DNA from: Bacteroidaceae bacterium
Lineage (GTDB): Bacteria > Bacteroidota > Bacteroidia > Bacteroidales > Bacteroidaceae
Assembly (NCBI GenBank): GCA_017466065.1
Contig: JAFTUV010000048.1
Location: forward strand, 1-14,475
Reading direction: 5' to 3'
Length of the DNA: 14,475 nt
Positions 1-6,763 of this stretch are shown here, in pieces. The notes below the pieces were generated by a model. It saw only the letters and a program-made list of their open reading frames with translations. It was not told the DNA's origin and ran no database searches. The position numbers and the translations under genes were made by a program. Numbering within the stretch: the first letter of the stretch is position 1; each line of letters begins with the position of its first letter.

Positions 1-11
1 ACCAACCGCGG

Positions 12-47
12 TGAATGGGGAAATTTGTGGAACAAGTAAATTTCACC
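12..47 (+). repeat. Degenerate repeat unit, copy A
   Basis: First of three related units sharing the pattern T-AAT-GGG-AA-TGG-AAGTAA. Inside it GGGGAAATTT pairs with AAATTTCACC (9 of 10 positions), so the unit forms its own hairpin. Compare 126-170 and 344-388: the shared backbone is kept while each hairpin arm sequence differs, and each copy still folds. Confidence 0.5.
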
Positions 48-50
48 ATC

Positions 51-127
51 GATAGTACGAGTAGCGAAAGTCGCGTGAAGCACAGACAAAGTTTGTGCCA
101 CGCGGTGCGCGAATAACGAGTACTATC
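51..127. repeat. Nested imperfect palindrome
   Basis: Outer arms GATAGTAC (51-58) and GTACTATC (120-127) are perfect inverse complements. Nested inside are CGCGTG (72-77) with CACGCG (99-104), and GCACA (80-84) with TGTGC (94-98), separated only by a 2-nt bulge. The arms are stacked in the right order for one extended hairpin of about 77 nt. It lies directly between repeat copies A and B. Confidence 0.65.
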
Positions 128-170
128 AATTGGGGCAACCTGTGGGGCAAGTAAAACACTTTGCCCCACG
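126..170 (+). repeat. Degenerate repeat unit, copy B
   Basis: Second copy of the GGG-AA-TGG-AAGTAA motif. Here GTGGGGCAAGT (142-152) pairs with ACTTTGCCCCAC (158-169) through one bulged base, giving an 11-bp stem with a 5-nt loop. The hairpin arms are unlike those of copies A and C although the backbone is shared. Confidence 0.5.
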
Positions 171-190
171 AACCGAAGGTGAAAGCTCGT

Positions 191-224
191 GCAAGCGGCA
201 GCGCGAAGCCACAGCGCTGCTTGC
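191..224. repeat. GC-rich hairpin
   Basis: GCAAGC (191-196) and AGCGC (200-204), interrupted by a GGC bulge, pair with GCGCTGCTTGC (214-224). This gives 11 base pairs around a 9-nt loop. It has no T-tract on either side, so it is not a classical intrinsic terminator. Confidence 0.6.
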
Positions 225-326
225 GACGACGGAACATTTATGTTCCCAAAGGAGTAAGTTAACCATAAATAAAAAAAAAAGCCTTTGACTTAAAAAACTA
301 CAACGAAACGAGCGCAGCCGAGGTTG

Positions 327-345
327 GATAAAATGAAATTTTATC
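327..345. repeat. AT-rich hairpin preceding repeat copy C
   Basis: GATAAAAT (327-334) and ATTTTATC (338-345) are perfect inverse complements with a 3-nt loop GAA. The right arm merges into the start of repeat copy C at 344, as the palindrome at 51-127 merges into copy B. Confidence 0.55.
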
Positions 346-388
346 AATGGGTAAATTTATGGAATAAGTAATTTCAATTACTTATCGA
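344..388 (+). repeat. Degenerate repeat unit, copy C
   Basis: Third copy of the GGG-AA-TGG-AAGTAA motif. ATAAGTAA pairs with TTACTTAT across a 6-nt spacer, forming an 8-bp hairpin. Its right edge abuts the long palindrome 387-499. Confidence 0.5.
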
Positions 389-499
389 CAATGCAAGCAG
401 CCATAGGTCACGCGAAGCATACTCCCTCCCCCTGCGGGTACTCCCTCTAAAAGCGGGAGAGTTTTGGTGCCGCGTGGGTGGCGCTAAGCGAGCATTGTC
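387..499. repeat. Long nested palindrome
   Basis: Outer arms GACAATGC (387-394) and GCATTGTC (492-499) match perfectly. Inside, CACGCG (409-414) pairs with CGCGTG (471-476), and GCCA near 401 pairs with TGGC just right of 476. The centre holds one copy of a dispersed 33-bp repeat (418-450). The architecture, with an 8-bp outer arm and an inner CACGCG/CGCGTG pair, parallels the palindrome at 51-127 although the outer arms differ. Confidence 0.6.
418..450 (+). repeat. Dispersed 33-bp repeat, copy 1
   Basis: This 33-bp block, rich in CTCCCTC, recurs at 1901-1933 with a single C/T difference (32 of 33 identical). The last bases, CTCCCTCT, can pair imperfectly with AGCGGGAG just downstream. Both copies sit in gene-free DNA on either side of obgE, consistent with a mobile or amplified non-coding repeat. 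Confidence 0.75.
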
Positions 500-522
500 A
501 ACAAACACACAAAAAATTACTT

Positions 523-560
523 AATAAAAAACAGAACTCAATCGAGTTCTGTTTTTTATT
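523..560 (-). terminator. Intrinsic terminator after obgE, usable from both directions
   Basis: A perfect 17-bp inverted repeat has arms at 523-539 (AATAAAAAACAGAACTC) and 544-560, with loop AATC. A GC-containing core is flanked by an A-tract on one side and a T-tract on the other, so it can terminate transcription on either strand. It lies 63 bp beyond the obgE stop codon. Transcription entering from the left on the plus strand would also end here. Confidence 0.9.
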
Positions 561-623
561 ACCTACCTAAAATTAAGCGGGGGCACTCTATTCAGTATCC
601 TTACTATCAGCCGCCAAACAAGG

Positions 624-1778
624 TTACTCCTCGTCAAAATCAAACTCCTCGTAATTAAAATCCTCGTCATCGGGTTCCTCGTCCACAAAATCACTCTCCC
701 AATCGGCAAAATCGTTGGCAAGCATACGGGCATCGTAATTACGATGCACAAGCTCCTCACGCTTAACAGCCGCCATACGGTTCTCCTCGCTATTGAGAGA
801 GGCCCACAGAAGGTCTTTAAGCTCTTGAATGCCCTCGCCCGTGGCTGCCGAAATAAAGACGGCAGGAACACCCTCGGGAAGCGTGGGAAGGAGCATCTCT
901 TTAAGTTCCTCGTCTATAAGGTCGCATTTGGTAACGGCAAGCACGCGCTGCTTGTCGAGCATTTCGGGGTTGAAGGTCGCAAGCTCGTTAAGCAGAATCT
1001 CATATTCCCGCTTAATATCCTCGGTGTCGGCAGGCACCATAAAGAGCAACAACGAGTTACGCTCAATGTGTCGCAAGAAACGAAGCCCCAATCCCCTGCC
1101 TTGGCTCGCGCCCTCGATAATTCCGGGAATATCGGCCATAACAAACGATTTATTGTCGCGGTGCGATACAATGCCAAGCTGCGGTTCCATTGTGGTAAAA
1201 GGATAATTGGCAATCTTGGGCTTTGCAGCCGACACAGTGGATAGGAGTGTGGATTTCCCTGCGTTGGGGAAGCCCACAAGACCAACATCGGCAAGCAGTT
1301 TAAGTTCGAGCGTAACAGTCATTTCACGCATAGGCTCACCCGGCTGTGCAAAGCGCGGAGCTTGGCGTGTGGGAGTTGCAAAATGCACGTTTCCCAAGCC
1401 TCCTCGGCCTCCTTTAAGCAATGTGACAAGCTGCCCATCCTCCATAACATCACAAAGGAATTCACCCGTTTCGGCATTATAGGCCACAGTGCCGCAAGGC
1501 ACATCTATTATCTTGCTCTCGCCGTCGGCACCGGTACTCTTGTTAATTCCGCCATTCTGTCCGTTGCCGGCAAAGACGTGACGCTGGTATTTCAGGTGAA
1601 GCAGTGTCCAATAGTTACGATTCCCGCGCAATATTATGTCGCCACCCTTGCCGCCATCGCCACCATCGGGGCCGCCGTTGGGGATATATTTTGCACGATG
1701 CAGATGGGCCATTCCACGGCCACCACGCCCCGAACGACATACGATTTTCACATAGTCTATAAAATTGGATTCTGCCAT
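624..1778 (-). CDS. obgE: GTPase ObgE (Obg/CgtA)
   Basis: Essential ribosome-associated GTPase that acts in late 50S subunit assembly and stress signalling in the cytoplasm. The 384-residue product has the glycine-rich Obg fold at about residues 1-158 (repeated GGDGGKGG and GGRGGLG patterns). The G domain follows: G1 GFPNAGKST (169-177), the TTMEPQLG switch (about 195-202), G3 DIPG (216-219), G4 TKCD (283-286) and SAAT (310-313). The last 35 residues form a very acidic tail, usual in Bacteroidetes Obg proteins. The ATG start gives the conserved N-terminus with the FIDYVKI pattern. It is the last gene of the hpt-adk-obgE neighbourhood, but a terminator and a 271-bp repeat-rich gap separate it from adk, so it probably has its own promoter. 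I found no exact TAnnTTTG box in that gap. Terminated by the hairpin at 523-560. Confidence 0.98.
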   Translation of the reverse strand: MAESNFIDYVKIVCRSGRGGRGMAHLHRAKYIPNGGPDGGDGGKGGDIILRGNRNYWTLLHLKYQRHVFAGNGQNGGINKSTGADGESKIIDVPCGTVAYNAETGEFLCDVMEDGQLVTLLKGGRGGLGNVHFATPTRQAPRFAQPGEPMREMTVTLELKLLADVGLVGFPNAGKSTLLSTVSAAKPKIANYPFTTMEPQLGIVSHRDNKSFVMADIPGIIEGASQGRGLGLRFLRHIERNSLLLFMVPADTEDIKREYEILLNELATFNPEMLDKQRVLAVTKCDLIDEELKEMLLPTLPEGVPAVFISAATGEGIQELKDLLWASLNSEENRMAAVKREELVHRNYDARMLANDFADWESDFVDEEPDDEDFNYEEFDFDEE

Positions 1779-1828
1779 ATTCCTTGGTTACTTTATTTTA
1801 TACAACAATCTAACTTCTATTTTTATTT

Positions 1829-1881
1829 ACTCCTCCTCTCATAGAGGAGGTGGCACAAGCACGGCGCAGTGACGGAGGAGT
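1829..1881. repeat. Palindromic intergenic repeat upstream of obgE
   Basis: Two alternative hairpins share the left arm. The local one is CCTCCTCT (1832-1839) with AGAGGAGG (1843-1850), loop CAT. The longer one is ACTCCTCC (1829-1836) with GGAGGAGT (1874-1881), enclosing the first right arm. It is non-coding and lies between the obgE start and the adk terminator. It resembles the CTCCTCC/GGAGGAG palindromes that I recall from Bacteroidetes intergenic DNA. Confidence 0.6.
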
Positions 1882-1900
1882 ATCTCTCCTGCCGATTATC

Positions 1901-1933
1901 CATACTCCCTCCCCTTGCGGGTACTCCCTCTAA
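1901..1933 (+). repeat. Dispersed 33-bp repeat, copy 2
   Basis: Matches 418-450 at 32 of 33 positions. Its right end forms a perfect hairpin with the following bases, CTCCCTCT (1924-1931), loop AAC, AGAGGGAG (1935-1942). Copy 1 has a mismatch at the equivalent stem. A further ACTCCCTCC lies at 1967-1975. The gap 1779-2049 holds only these repeats and the adk terminator. Confidence 0.75.
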
Positions 1934-1998
1934 CAGAGGGAGAGTCCGGGACCGCTTGCCTTTAACACTCCCTCCCGGCTAACGAGAGGATATATTAT

Positions 1999-2040
1999 AA
2001 AAAAAGAGGGCGTACCACTCCTATGCACGCACCCCTTTTT
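1999..2040 (-). terminator. Intrinsic terminator after adk
   Basis: Read on the minus strand, AAAAAGGGGTGCGT pairs with ACGCCCTCTTTTT through 13 pairs, with one G-U wobble and one bulged T. The stem is followed by an extended T-tract ending near 1999. It lies 9 bp beyond the adk stop codon and separates adk from obgE. Confidence 0.85.
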
Positions 2041-2049
2041 ACAAGTATT

Positions 2050-2622
2050 TTAAATTCTGGTATCAATAGCCGCAACAATGTCGGCAAAGATGCGGTCGAG
2101 CTCACCAAGGCCGTTGATGTAGCAACGCTTGCCTTCCTTCTCGTACCACTCCTTCAAAGGAGCTGTCTGGTTGTGGTAAACAACAAGGCGTTTCTTGATG
2201 GTCTCCTCGTTGTCATCGGCACGGCCCGACTCCTGCCCACGCTTTATGAGACGTGTCATAAGTTCCTCCTCAGGAACATCGAGCTCAATCATTGCTGTCA
2301 CCTCCTGCGCTCTTGCAGCAAGCATCTCTTTCAAAGCCTCGGCCTGTGCTATGGTGCGAGGAAAGCCGTCGAATATCACACCTTTGCTGTCGGTGAGTGT
2401 GTCAAGCTTGGACGAAAGAATATCGAGCATAAGAGTGTCGGGGATCAGCTGCCCGTTGTCTATAAGCTGTTTGGCAACACTGCCGAGTTCACTGCCGGCC
2501 TTTATTTCGGCACGCAACACATCGCCTGTCGAAATGTGGTCTATTCCATACTTTTCTACAATTCTCTCGCTTTGAGTGCCTTTTCCCGAACCCGGAGCAC
2601 CGAATATTACTATATTAAGCAT
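2050..2622 (-). CDS. adk: Adenylate kinase
   Basis: Catalyses ATP + AMP = 2 ADP in the cytoplasm, balancing adenine nucleotide pools. The 190-residue product carries the P-loop GAPGSGKGT (8-16), the AMP-binding STGDVLR (31-37) and FDGFPRT (84-90) motifs, and the RGQESGRADDNEETIKKRL segment (about 128-146). It is the short-lid form without the zinc-binding LID insertion, as expected at this length. The ATG at 2622 is chosen because the protein then begins MLNIVIFGAPG, the usual family start; an in-frame TTG six codons upstream is less likely. The start is 21 bp past the hpt stop, so the two are probably co-transcribed from the hpt promoter. A strong terminator follows. Confidence 0.98.
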   Translation of the reverse strand: MLNIVIFGAPGSGKGTQSERIVEKYGIDHISTGDVLRAEIKAGSELGSVAKQLIDNGQLIPDTLMLDILSSKLDTLTDSKGVIFDGFPRTIAQAEALKEMLAARAQEVTAMIELDVPEEELMTRLIKRGQESGRADDNEETIKKRLVVYHNQTAPLKEWYEKEGKRCYINGLGELDRIFADIVAAIDTRI

Positions 2623-2643
2623 TGTTATTTCTATTTTCAAAAG

Positions 2644-3183
2644 TTATTCTTCGACAACATCGTAAACATCTTGCAGATTGCGCCCCAAGCCATCGTAATC
2701 GAGGCCGTAACCCACGATAAACCTGTCGGGGATGGTAAACACGCTGTATTTCACATCCACAGGCACTTGCAAGCGGGCGGGTTTCACAAAGAGCGAGGCT
2801 ATCTGCACCGATGCCGGGCAACGTGTGCCCAAGCTCTCTATCATACGCTGCATTGTGTAGCCGGTATCTACAATATCCTCTACGATTATCACATCGCGCC
2901 CTGCAAGATTCTCGGTGAGGCCCAGCACCTCGCGCACGACTCCTGTGGTTGTGGTTCCCTGATAGGAGGAGAGCTTTACAAAGGATATTTCACACTCTAT
3001 TTCGAGATTGCGCATAAGCTCGGCTGCGAACATAAAGCAACCGTTAAGCACACCAAGCAAAAGGGGGCGTTTGCCGGCATAATCCCGGTTAATTTCGGCA
3101 GCCACACGTTTAACGGCTGCAACAATCTCTTCGTGGGGAATAGATGTTTCGAAGTATTTATCGTGTATCTTAATTCGTGACAT
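2644..3183 (-). CDS. hpt: Hypoxanthine phosphoribosyltransferase
   Basis: Purine salvage enzyme that transfers phosphoribose from PRPP to hypoxanthine or guanine. The 179-residue product has the type I PRTase fold. The PRPP-binding signature VIIVEDIVDTGYT is at 98-110, the flexible-loop region KLSSYQGTTTTG is at 70-81, and the purine-binding FIVGYGLDYDG motif is at 155-165. Length matches bacterial HPRTs. It is the first gene of the hpt-adk pair, and an exact TAnnTTTG box lies 61 bp upstream of its ATG. Guanine versus hypoxanthine preference cannot be read from the sequence. Confidence 0.97.
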   Translation of the reverse strand: MSRIKIHDKYFETSIPHEEIVAAVKRVAAEINRDYAGKRPLLLGVLNGCFMFAAELMRNLEIECEISFVKLSSYQGTTTTGVVREVLGLTENLAGRDVIIVEDIVDTGYTMQRMIESLGTRCPASVQIASLFVKPARLQVPVDVKYSVFTIPDRFIVGYGLDYDGLGRNLQDVYDVVEE

Positions 3184-3243
3184 ATATAAGAAGTTGTTTA
3201 AATTTCGTATTATTCAAGTACAACATTTATATGAATGACTCCA

Positions 3244-3251
3244 CAAAAGTA
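3244..3251 (-). promoter_or_regulatory. Promoter -7 box for hpt-adk
   Basis: On the minus strand this reads TACTTTTG, an exact match to the Bacteroidetes -7 consensus TAnnTTTG. It is 61 bp upstream of the hpt ATG. The -33 element is weak: a T-rich stretch lies about 15-20 bp further upstream. The rest of 3184-3464 is AT-rich divergent intergenic DNA with no gene that I can support. Confidence 0.55.
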
Positions 3252-3396
3252 CTATAAACTTCCGAAAAATGAAGAAGCTGTTAAAAATTCTTTCAAAAAA
3301 ATATCGCAAAAAACGCAAACACACCCTTTTAGCCGCGTGAAAGCGCAAACATCCGAAGTAAACGCCGTTTTTTAAGGAGGAATTCAAAATATTTCG

Positions 3397-3404
3397 TATC
3401 TTCG
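3397..3404 (+). promoter_or_regulatory. Possible promoter -7 box for the DUF4831-ffh-folD-capA run
   Basis: TATCTTCG differs from TAnnTTTG at one position. It sits 61 bp before the DUF4831 ATG, with a T-rich stretch ending about 24 bp upstream as a possible -33 region. The spacing is similar to that of the hpt box on the other strand. Confidence 0.4.
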
Positions 3405-3464
3405 CACAGAAATTGCGGTTTTTGCACTTTTGCCAAGAGCAGACCCGCAACAGCACACTGCCCT

Positions 3465-4514
3465 ATGAAACAGATTGCATTTATTCTTGTATCACTTATC
3501 GCGTTGCCTTGTATGGCACAATTCGATGTAAGTTCTTTCCTCTCGGGGACATCCGAAGGAGTAACCTACACACTACCCTCCACCGGCATTGAGATTACGG
3601 TGGATGCAATGTGCATCAAGCAGACACCGGGAGAGTTTCACAGGTATGCCGACAAGTTCCTGCGTATGAACAATGTAATAACTGCCGAAGAGAAATACTG
3701 GGAACTTAGGGGGGTGAGCGTAAGGCTCTATGGCAAGGCCGACCCGCAAAAGACCTACACAGTGAAGCTGAATAACAGCTCGGCAAGCAATCTGCAACTG
3801 ACCGAGGATGGAATAATCGCCGGCATAAACACTACAATCGCCAAAGAGGCTCCGGCCGCCCCGGCTCCGGCCGAAAAGAGAGCGATTGCCGATGCCAAGC
3901 AATTTATGAGCGAGGAGATGCTGCAATCGACATCAACCGCCAAGATGGCCGAACTTGTGGCAAAAGAGATTTATTCGATAAGAGAGAGCAAACTATCCAT
4001 TGTTAAAGGAGAAGCCGATAATATGCCGAAGGACGGGCTCTCGATGCAGTTGATACTCGACGAGCTTGACAAGCAGGAAAAAGCCTATCTTGCACTATTC
4101 ACCGGCACCACCGACACTACATACGTAAGCCGCAAGATAAATTTTATCCCCGGCACAGACAGTGACACCACAAAAAGCATCCTGTTCCGTTTCTCGCGCA
4201 AATTAGGCGTAGTGGACAACAACAACCTTGCGGGAGCTCCCGTATATTACGACTTCCGCAATCTCAACAGCATATATGTACCCACACAGCCCGAGGGAAA
4301 AAAAGCTGCAAAGAAGGAGGGCATCTGCTACAATGTCCCCGGAAAAGCCGAATTTAAAATCTACACAACCCTAAAAACATTATACAGCAAAGAACTTCCC
4401 ATTGCACAGTTCGGAGTTACCGAAACATTGTCAAAATCCCTGTTCAACAAGAATGCACAAACAAAAGTGCTCTTCGACACGGCAACGGGAAGCATAATAA
4501 GCATAAACAGATAA
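3465..4514 (+). CDS. DUF4831 family secreted protein
   Basis: A 349-residue protein of unknown function that I recognise as the DUF4831 family, known to me from Bacteroidales. Residues 1-19 form a signal peptide (charged Lys2, hydrophobic core, AlaGln after a CysMetAla pattern), so it is exported; the Cys is not placed as a clear lipobox. The family start YTLPSTGIEITV is at 35-46, followed by a domain with the RYADKFL pattern near 61. An Ala/Pro-rich linker (about 128-138) precedes a second half containing VYYDFRN near 260. No catalytic motif is visible. It is the first gene of a plus-strand run and lies 21 bp before ffh. Its co-transcription with the protein-targeting GTPase may be no more than shared promoter use. 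Confidence 0.85.
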   Translation: MKQIAFILVSLIALPCMAQFDVSSFLSGTSEGVTYTLPSTGIEITVDAMCIKQTPGEFHRYADKFLRMNNVITAEEKYWELRGVSVRLYGKADPQKTYTVKLNNSSASNLQLTEDGIIAGINTTIAKEAPAAPAPAEKRAIADAKQFMSEEMLQSTSTAKMAELVAKEIYSIRESKLSIVKGEADNMPKDGLSMQLILDELDKQEKAYLALFTGTTDTTYVSRKINFIPGTDSDTTKSILFRFSRKLGVVDNNNLAGAPVYYDFRNLNSIYVPTQPEGKKAAKKEGICYNVPGKAEFKIYTTLKTLYSKELPIAQFGVTETLSKSLFNKNAQTKVLFDTATGSIISINR

Positions 4515-4535
4515 CAATAAAAAATATACAGCAAT

Positions 4536-5858
4536 ATGTTTGAAAACCTGAGCGAGCGTCTTGAACGCTCATTTAAAATACTTAAAGGCGAAGGACGAAT
4601 TACCGAAGTAAACGTTGCCGAAACGTTGAAGGATGTGCGCAAGGCTCTGCTCGACGCCGATGTCAACTACAAAGTGGCAAAGACCTTTACCGACACAGTG
4701 AAGAACAAAGCCATAGGCCAGAATGTGCTCACTTCGATACGCCCCAGCCAGTTGATGATCAAGATTGTGCATGACGAGCTCACCACCCTTATGGGCGGGC
4801 AGACTGCCGAAATAAACTACGAAGGTCACCCTGCGGTTATACTAATGTCGGGCTTGCAAGGCTCCGGTAAGACCACATTCTCGTCGAAACTTGCCAATTT
4901 CCTGAAAAAGAAAAAGAACCGCAACCCCCTGCTCGTTGCTTGCGACATTTATCGTCCCGCAGCCATCGACCAGCTGAAAGTGCTTGGCGAGCAGATAGGC
5001 GTTCCCGTATATAGCGAGCCCGAGAATAAAAACCCTGTGGAAATAGCCCTCAACGCCATTAAGGAGGCAAAGCACAATGGGTACAATCTGGTGATTATAG
5101 ACACCGCCGGACGCTTGGCCATCGACGAAGCGATGATGCAGGAGATTGCAGCCATAAAAGAGGCCGTAAACCCCACAGAAACCCTTTTCGTAGTCGACTC
5201 TATGACCGGACAGGATGCCGTGAACACCGCCAAGGAGTTTAACGACCGTCTCGACTTTACCGGCGTTATCCTCACCAAGCTCGATGGTGACACCCGTGGT
5301 GGTGCCGCCCTCTCCATACGCACCGTGGTTGACAAGCCCATCAAATTCATCGGCACCGGTGAAAAAATGGAGGCAATCGACCAATTCCACCCCAACCGTA
5401 TGGCCGACCGCATCTTGGGAATGGGAGATGTTGTTTCGTTGGTGGAGCGTGCACAGGAGCAGTTCGACGAAGAGGAGGCAAAGAAACTCCAACGAAAGCT
5501 CGCACGCAACCAATTCGACTTCAACGACTTCCTCACCCAGATTGAGCAAATAAAGAAAATGGGTAACATAAAGGACCTTATGGGAATGATACCCGGAGTG
5601 GGAAAAGCTATAAAGGATATTGACATTGACGACAACGCATTCAAGAGCGTGGAGGCAATAATACGTTCAATGACACCCAAGGAACGCGCCAACCCCGACA
5701 TTATAAACGCATCGCGCAGGGAGCGCATCGCACGCGGCAGCGGAACCACACTGCAAGAGGTTAACCGCCTTATGAAACAGTTTGAGCAGATACGCAAAGC
5801 AATGAAGAGCGTTGCCGGTGGCAAGATGGGCAACCTAATGTCACGTTTTAAAATGTAA
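4536..5858 (+). CDS. ffh: Signal recognition particle protein Ffh
   Basis: SRP54-type GTPase that binds SRP RNA and signal sequences of nascent chains and delivers ribosomes to FtsY at the inner membrane. The 440 residues show an N domain (about 1-95) and a G domain with P-loop GLQGSGKTT (106-114), DTAGR (189-193), TKLDG (247-251) and the insertion-box segment between. The M domain (about 330-440) holds the RNA-binding [11 protein letters not shown] (393-403) and a closing amphipathic helix. The C-terminal tail is short and ends in SRFKM, without the long Met/Gly-rich extension of some species. The ATG start is 21 bp after the DUF4831 gene, and folD follows 17 bp downstream. I see no SRP RNA gene in this window. 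Confidence 0.98.
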   Translation: MFENLSERLERSFKILKGEGRITEVNVAETLKDVRKALLDADVNYKVAKTFTDTVKNKAIGQNVLTSIRPSQLMIKIVHDELTTLMGGQTAEINYEGHPAVILMSGLQGSGKTTFSSKLANFLKKKKNRNPLLVACDIYRPAAIDQLKVLGEQIGVPVYSEPENKNPVEIALNAIKEAKHNGYNLVIIDTAGRLAIDEAMMQEIAAIKEAVNPTETLFVVDSMTGQDAVNTAKEFNDRLDFTGVILTKLDGDTRGGAALSIRTVVDKPIKFIGTGEKMEAIDQFHPNRMADRILGMGDVVSLVERAQEQFDEEEAKKLQRKLARNQFDFNDFLTQIEQIKKMGNIKDLMGMIPGVGKAIKDIDIDDNAFKSVEAIIRSMTPKERANPDIINASRRERIARGSGTTLQEVNRLMKQFEQIRKAMKSVAGGKMGNLMSRFKM

Positions 5859-5875
5859 TTAACGAAGAAACGACT

Positions 5876-6757
5876 ATGCAACTTATCGACGGAAAGGCCA
5901 TTGCGGCAACCATAAAAAAAGAGATAGCACAGGAGGTTGAAAAAATCATTGCCACCGGCGGCAAACGCCCACACCTTGCAGCAATTCTTGTGGGACACGA
6001 CGGAGGCAGTGAAACATACGTTGCCAACAAAGTGCGTGCCTGCGAGGAGTGCGGGTTCACCTCCACGCTCATACGTTACGAGGCCGATGTAACCGAAGAG
6101 GAGTTGCTATCCAAGATAGACGAGCTTAACAAGGACAAAGACATTGACGGCTTTATAGTGCAGTTGCCACTGCCCAAGCACATCGACGAGCAGAAAATTA
6201 CCGAAGCTATTGATTATCGCAAGGATGTCGACGGGTTCCACCCTGTGAATGCCGGCCGCCTCTCGATAGGGCTTCCCTGCTTCCTTTCGGCAACGCCAAA
6301 CGGCATTATAGAGCTGTTGCGCCGCTACAATATAGACACAAAAGGGAAAAAATGTGTGGTGCTGGGCCGCAGCAACATCGTGGGCAAGCCCGTAGCAAGC
6401 CTTATGATGCAGAAGCAGACACCCGGCGATGCAACAGTAACCATCTGCCACAGCCACACACAGAATATTGCCGAGGAGTGCCAAAAAGCCGACATAATAA
6501 TCGCAGCTCTGGGACAGCCTCACTTCGTAAAGGCCGAAATGGTAAAGGAGGGTGCCGTGATAATAGATGTAGGCACCACACGCGTTCCCGACGCTACACG
6601 CAAACAAGGCTTCCGTCTTTGTGGCGATGTAGATTTCGAGAATGTGGCTCCCAAATGCTCGTTTATAACCCCGGTACCCGGCGGAGTGGGCCCTATGACC
6701 ATCGTATCGCTTATGAAAAACACTCTGCTGGCCGCAACCCACAAAATATACAAATAA
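5876..6757 (+). CDS. folD: Bifunctional methylenetetrahydrofolate dehydrogenase/cyclohydrolase FolD
   Basis: Converts 5,10-methylene-THF to 10-formyl-THF in two steps using NADP, feeding purine and formyl-Met synthesis. The 293-residue product has the catalytic YVANK motif (Tyr48, Lys52), the [10 protein letters not shown] segment (91-100), [10 protein letters not shown] (116-125), the nucleotide-binding GRSNIVGKP loop (164-172) and the C-terminal [10 protein letters not shown] motif (266-275). The ATPNGI version of the usual CTPxG motif (139-144) fits Bacteroidetes homologues as I recall them. Length is normal. Starts 17 bp after ffh and ends 6 bp before the next gene, so the run is almost certainly one transcript. 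Confidence 0.98.
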   Translation: MQLIDGKAIAATIKKEIAQEVEKIIATGGKRPHLAAILVGHDGGSETYVANKVRACEECGFTSTLIRYEADVTEEELLSKIDELNKDKDIDGFIVQLPLPKHIDEQKITEAIDYRKDVDGFHPVNAGRLSIGLPCFLSATPNGIIELLRRYNIDTKGKKCVVLGRSNIVGKPVASLMMQKQTPGDATVTICHSHTQNIAEECQKADIIIAALGQPHFVKAEMVKEGAVIIDVGTTRVPDATRKQGFRLCGDVDFENVAPKCSFITPVPGGVGPMTIVSLMKNTLLAATHKIYK

Positions 6758-6763
6758 CCACCA

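Larger units (their letters stand above)
1..522. repeat. Gene-free cluster of palindromic repeats
   Basis: No convincing gene is present; the short open frames here lack any family resemblance and run through the palindromes. The stretch is unusually dense in inverted repeats, including 51-127, 191-224, 231-246 (GGAACAT/ATGTTCC), 327-345 and 387-499, plus three degenerate copies of a GGG-AA-TGG-AAGTAA motif. A run of ten A lies at 271-280. It resembles the REP/BIME-like intergenic palindromes common in Bacteroidales genomes; that family assignment is inference, while the arms can be read directly. The left end is cut by the window. Confidence 0.7.

Noticed and set aside
271..290. Minus-strand terminator built on the run of ten A
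   Set aside because: The only adjacent stem is about four base pairs, too weak to call.
43..347. Short open frames on the minus strand within the left-edge repeats
   Set aside because: They run through palindromic arms, have low-complexity composition and no recognisable domain.
2023..3180. Open frame of 385 codons on the plus strand across adk and hpt
   Set aside because: It is the antisense shadow of two clearly recognised genes, has Cys/His-rich composition with no family resemblance, and crosses both genes and their spacer.
3373..3380. Strong Shine-Dalgarno-like AAGGAGG
   Set aside because: No start codon at a suitable distance; the nearest gene start is 85 bp further on, so it is likely chance.
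3214..3456. 80-codon minus-strand frame in the hpt/DUF4831 intergenic region
   Set aside because: Arg/Phe/Cys-rich translation without similarity, overlapping promoter-like boxes of both neighbours.
4949..5998. Open frame of 349 codons on the minus strand opposite ffh
   Set aside because: Antisense to well-supported ffh; Ser/Arg/Ile-rich translation typical of a reverse shadow.
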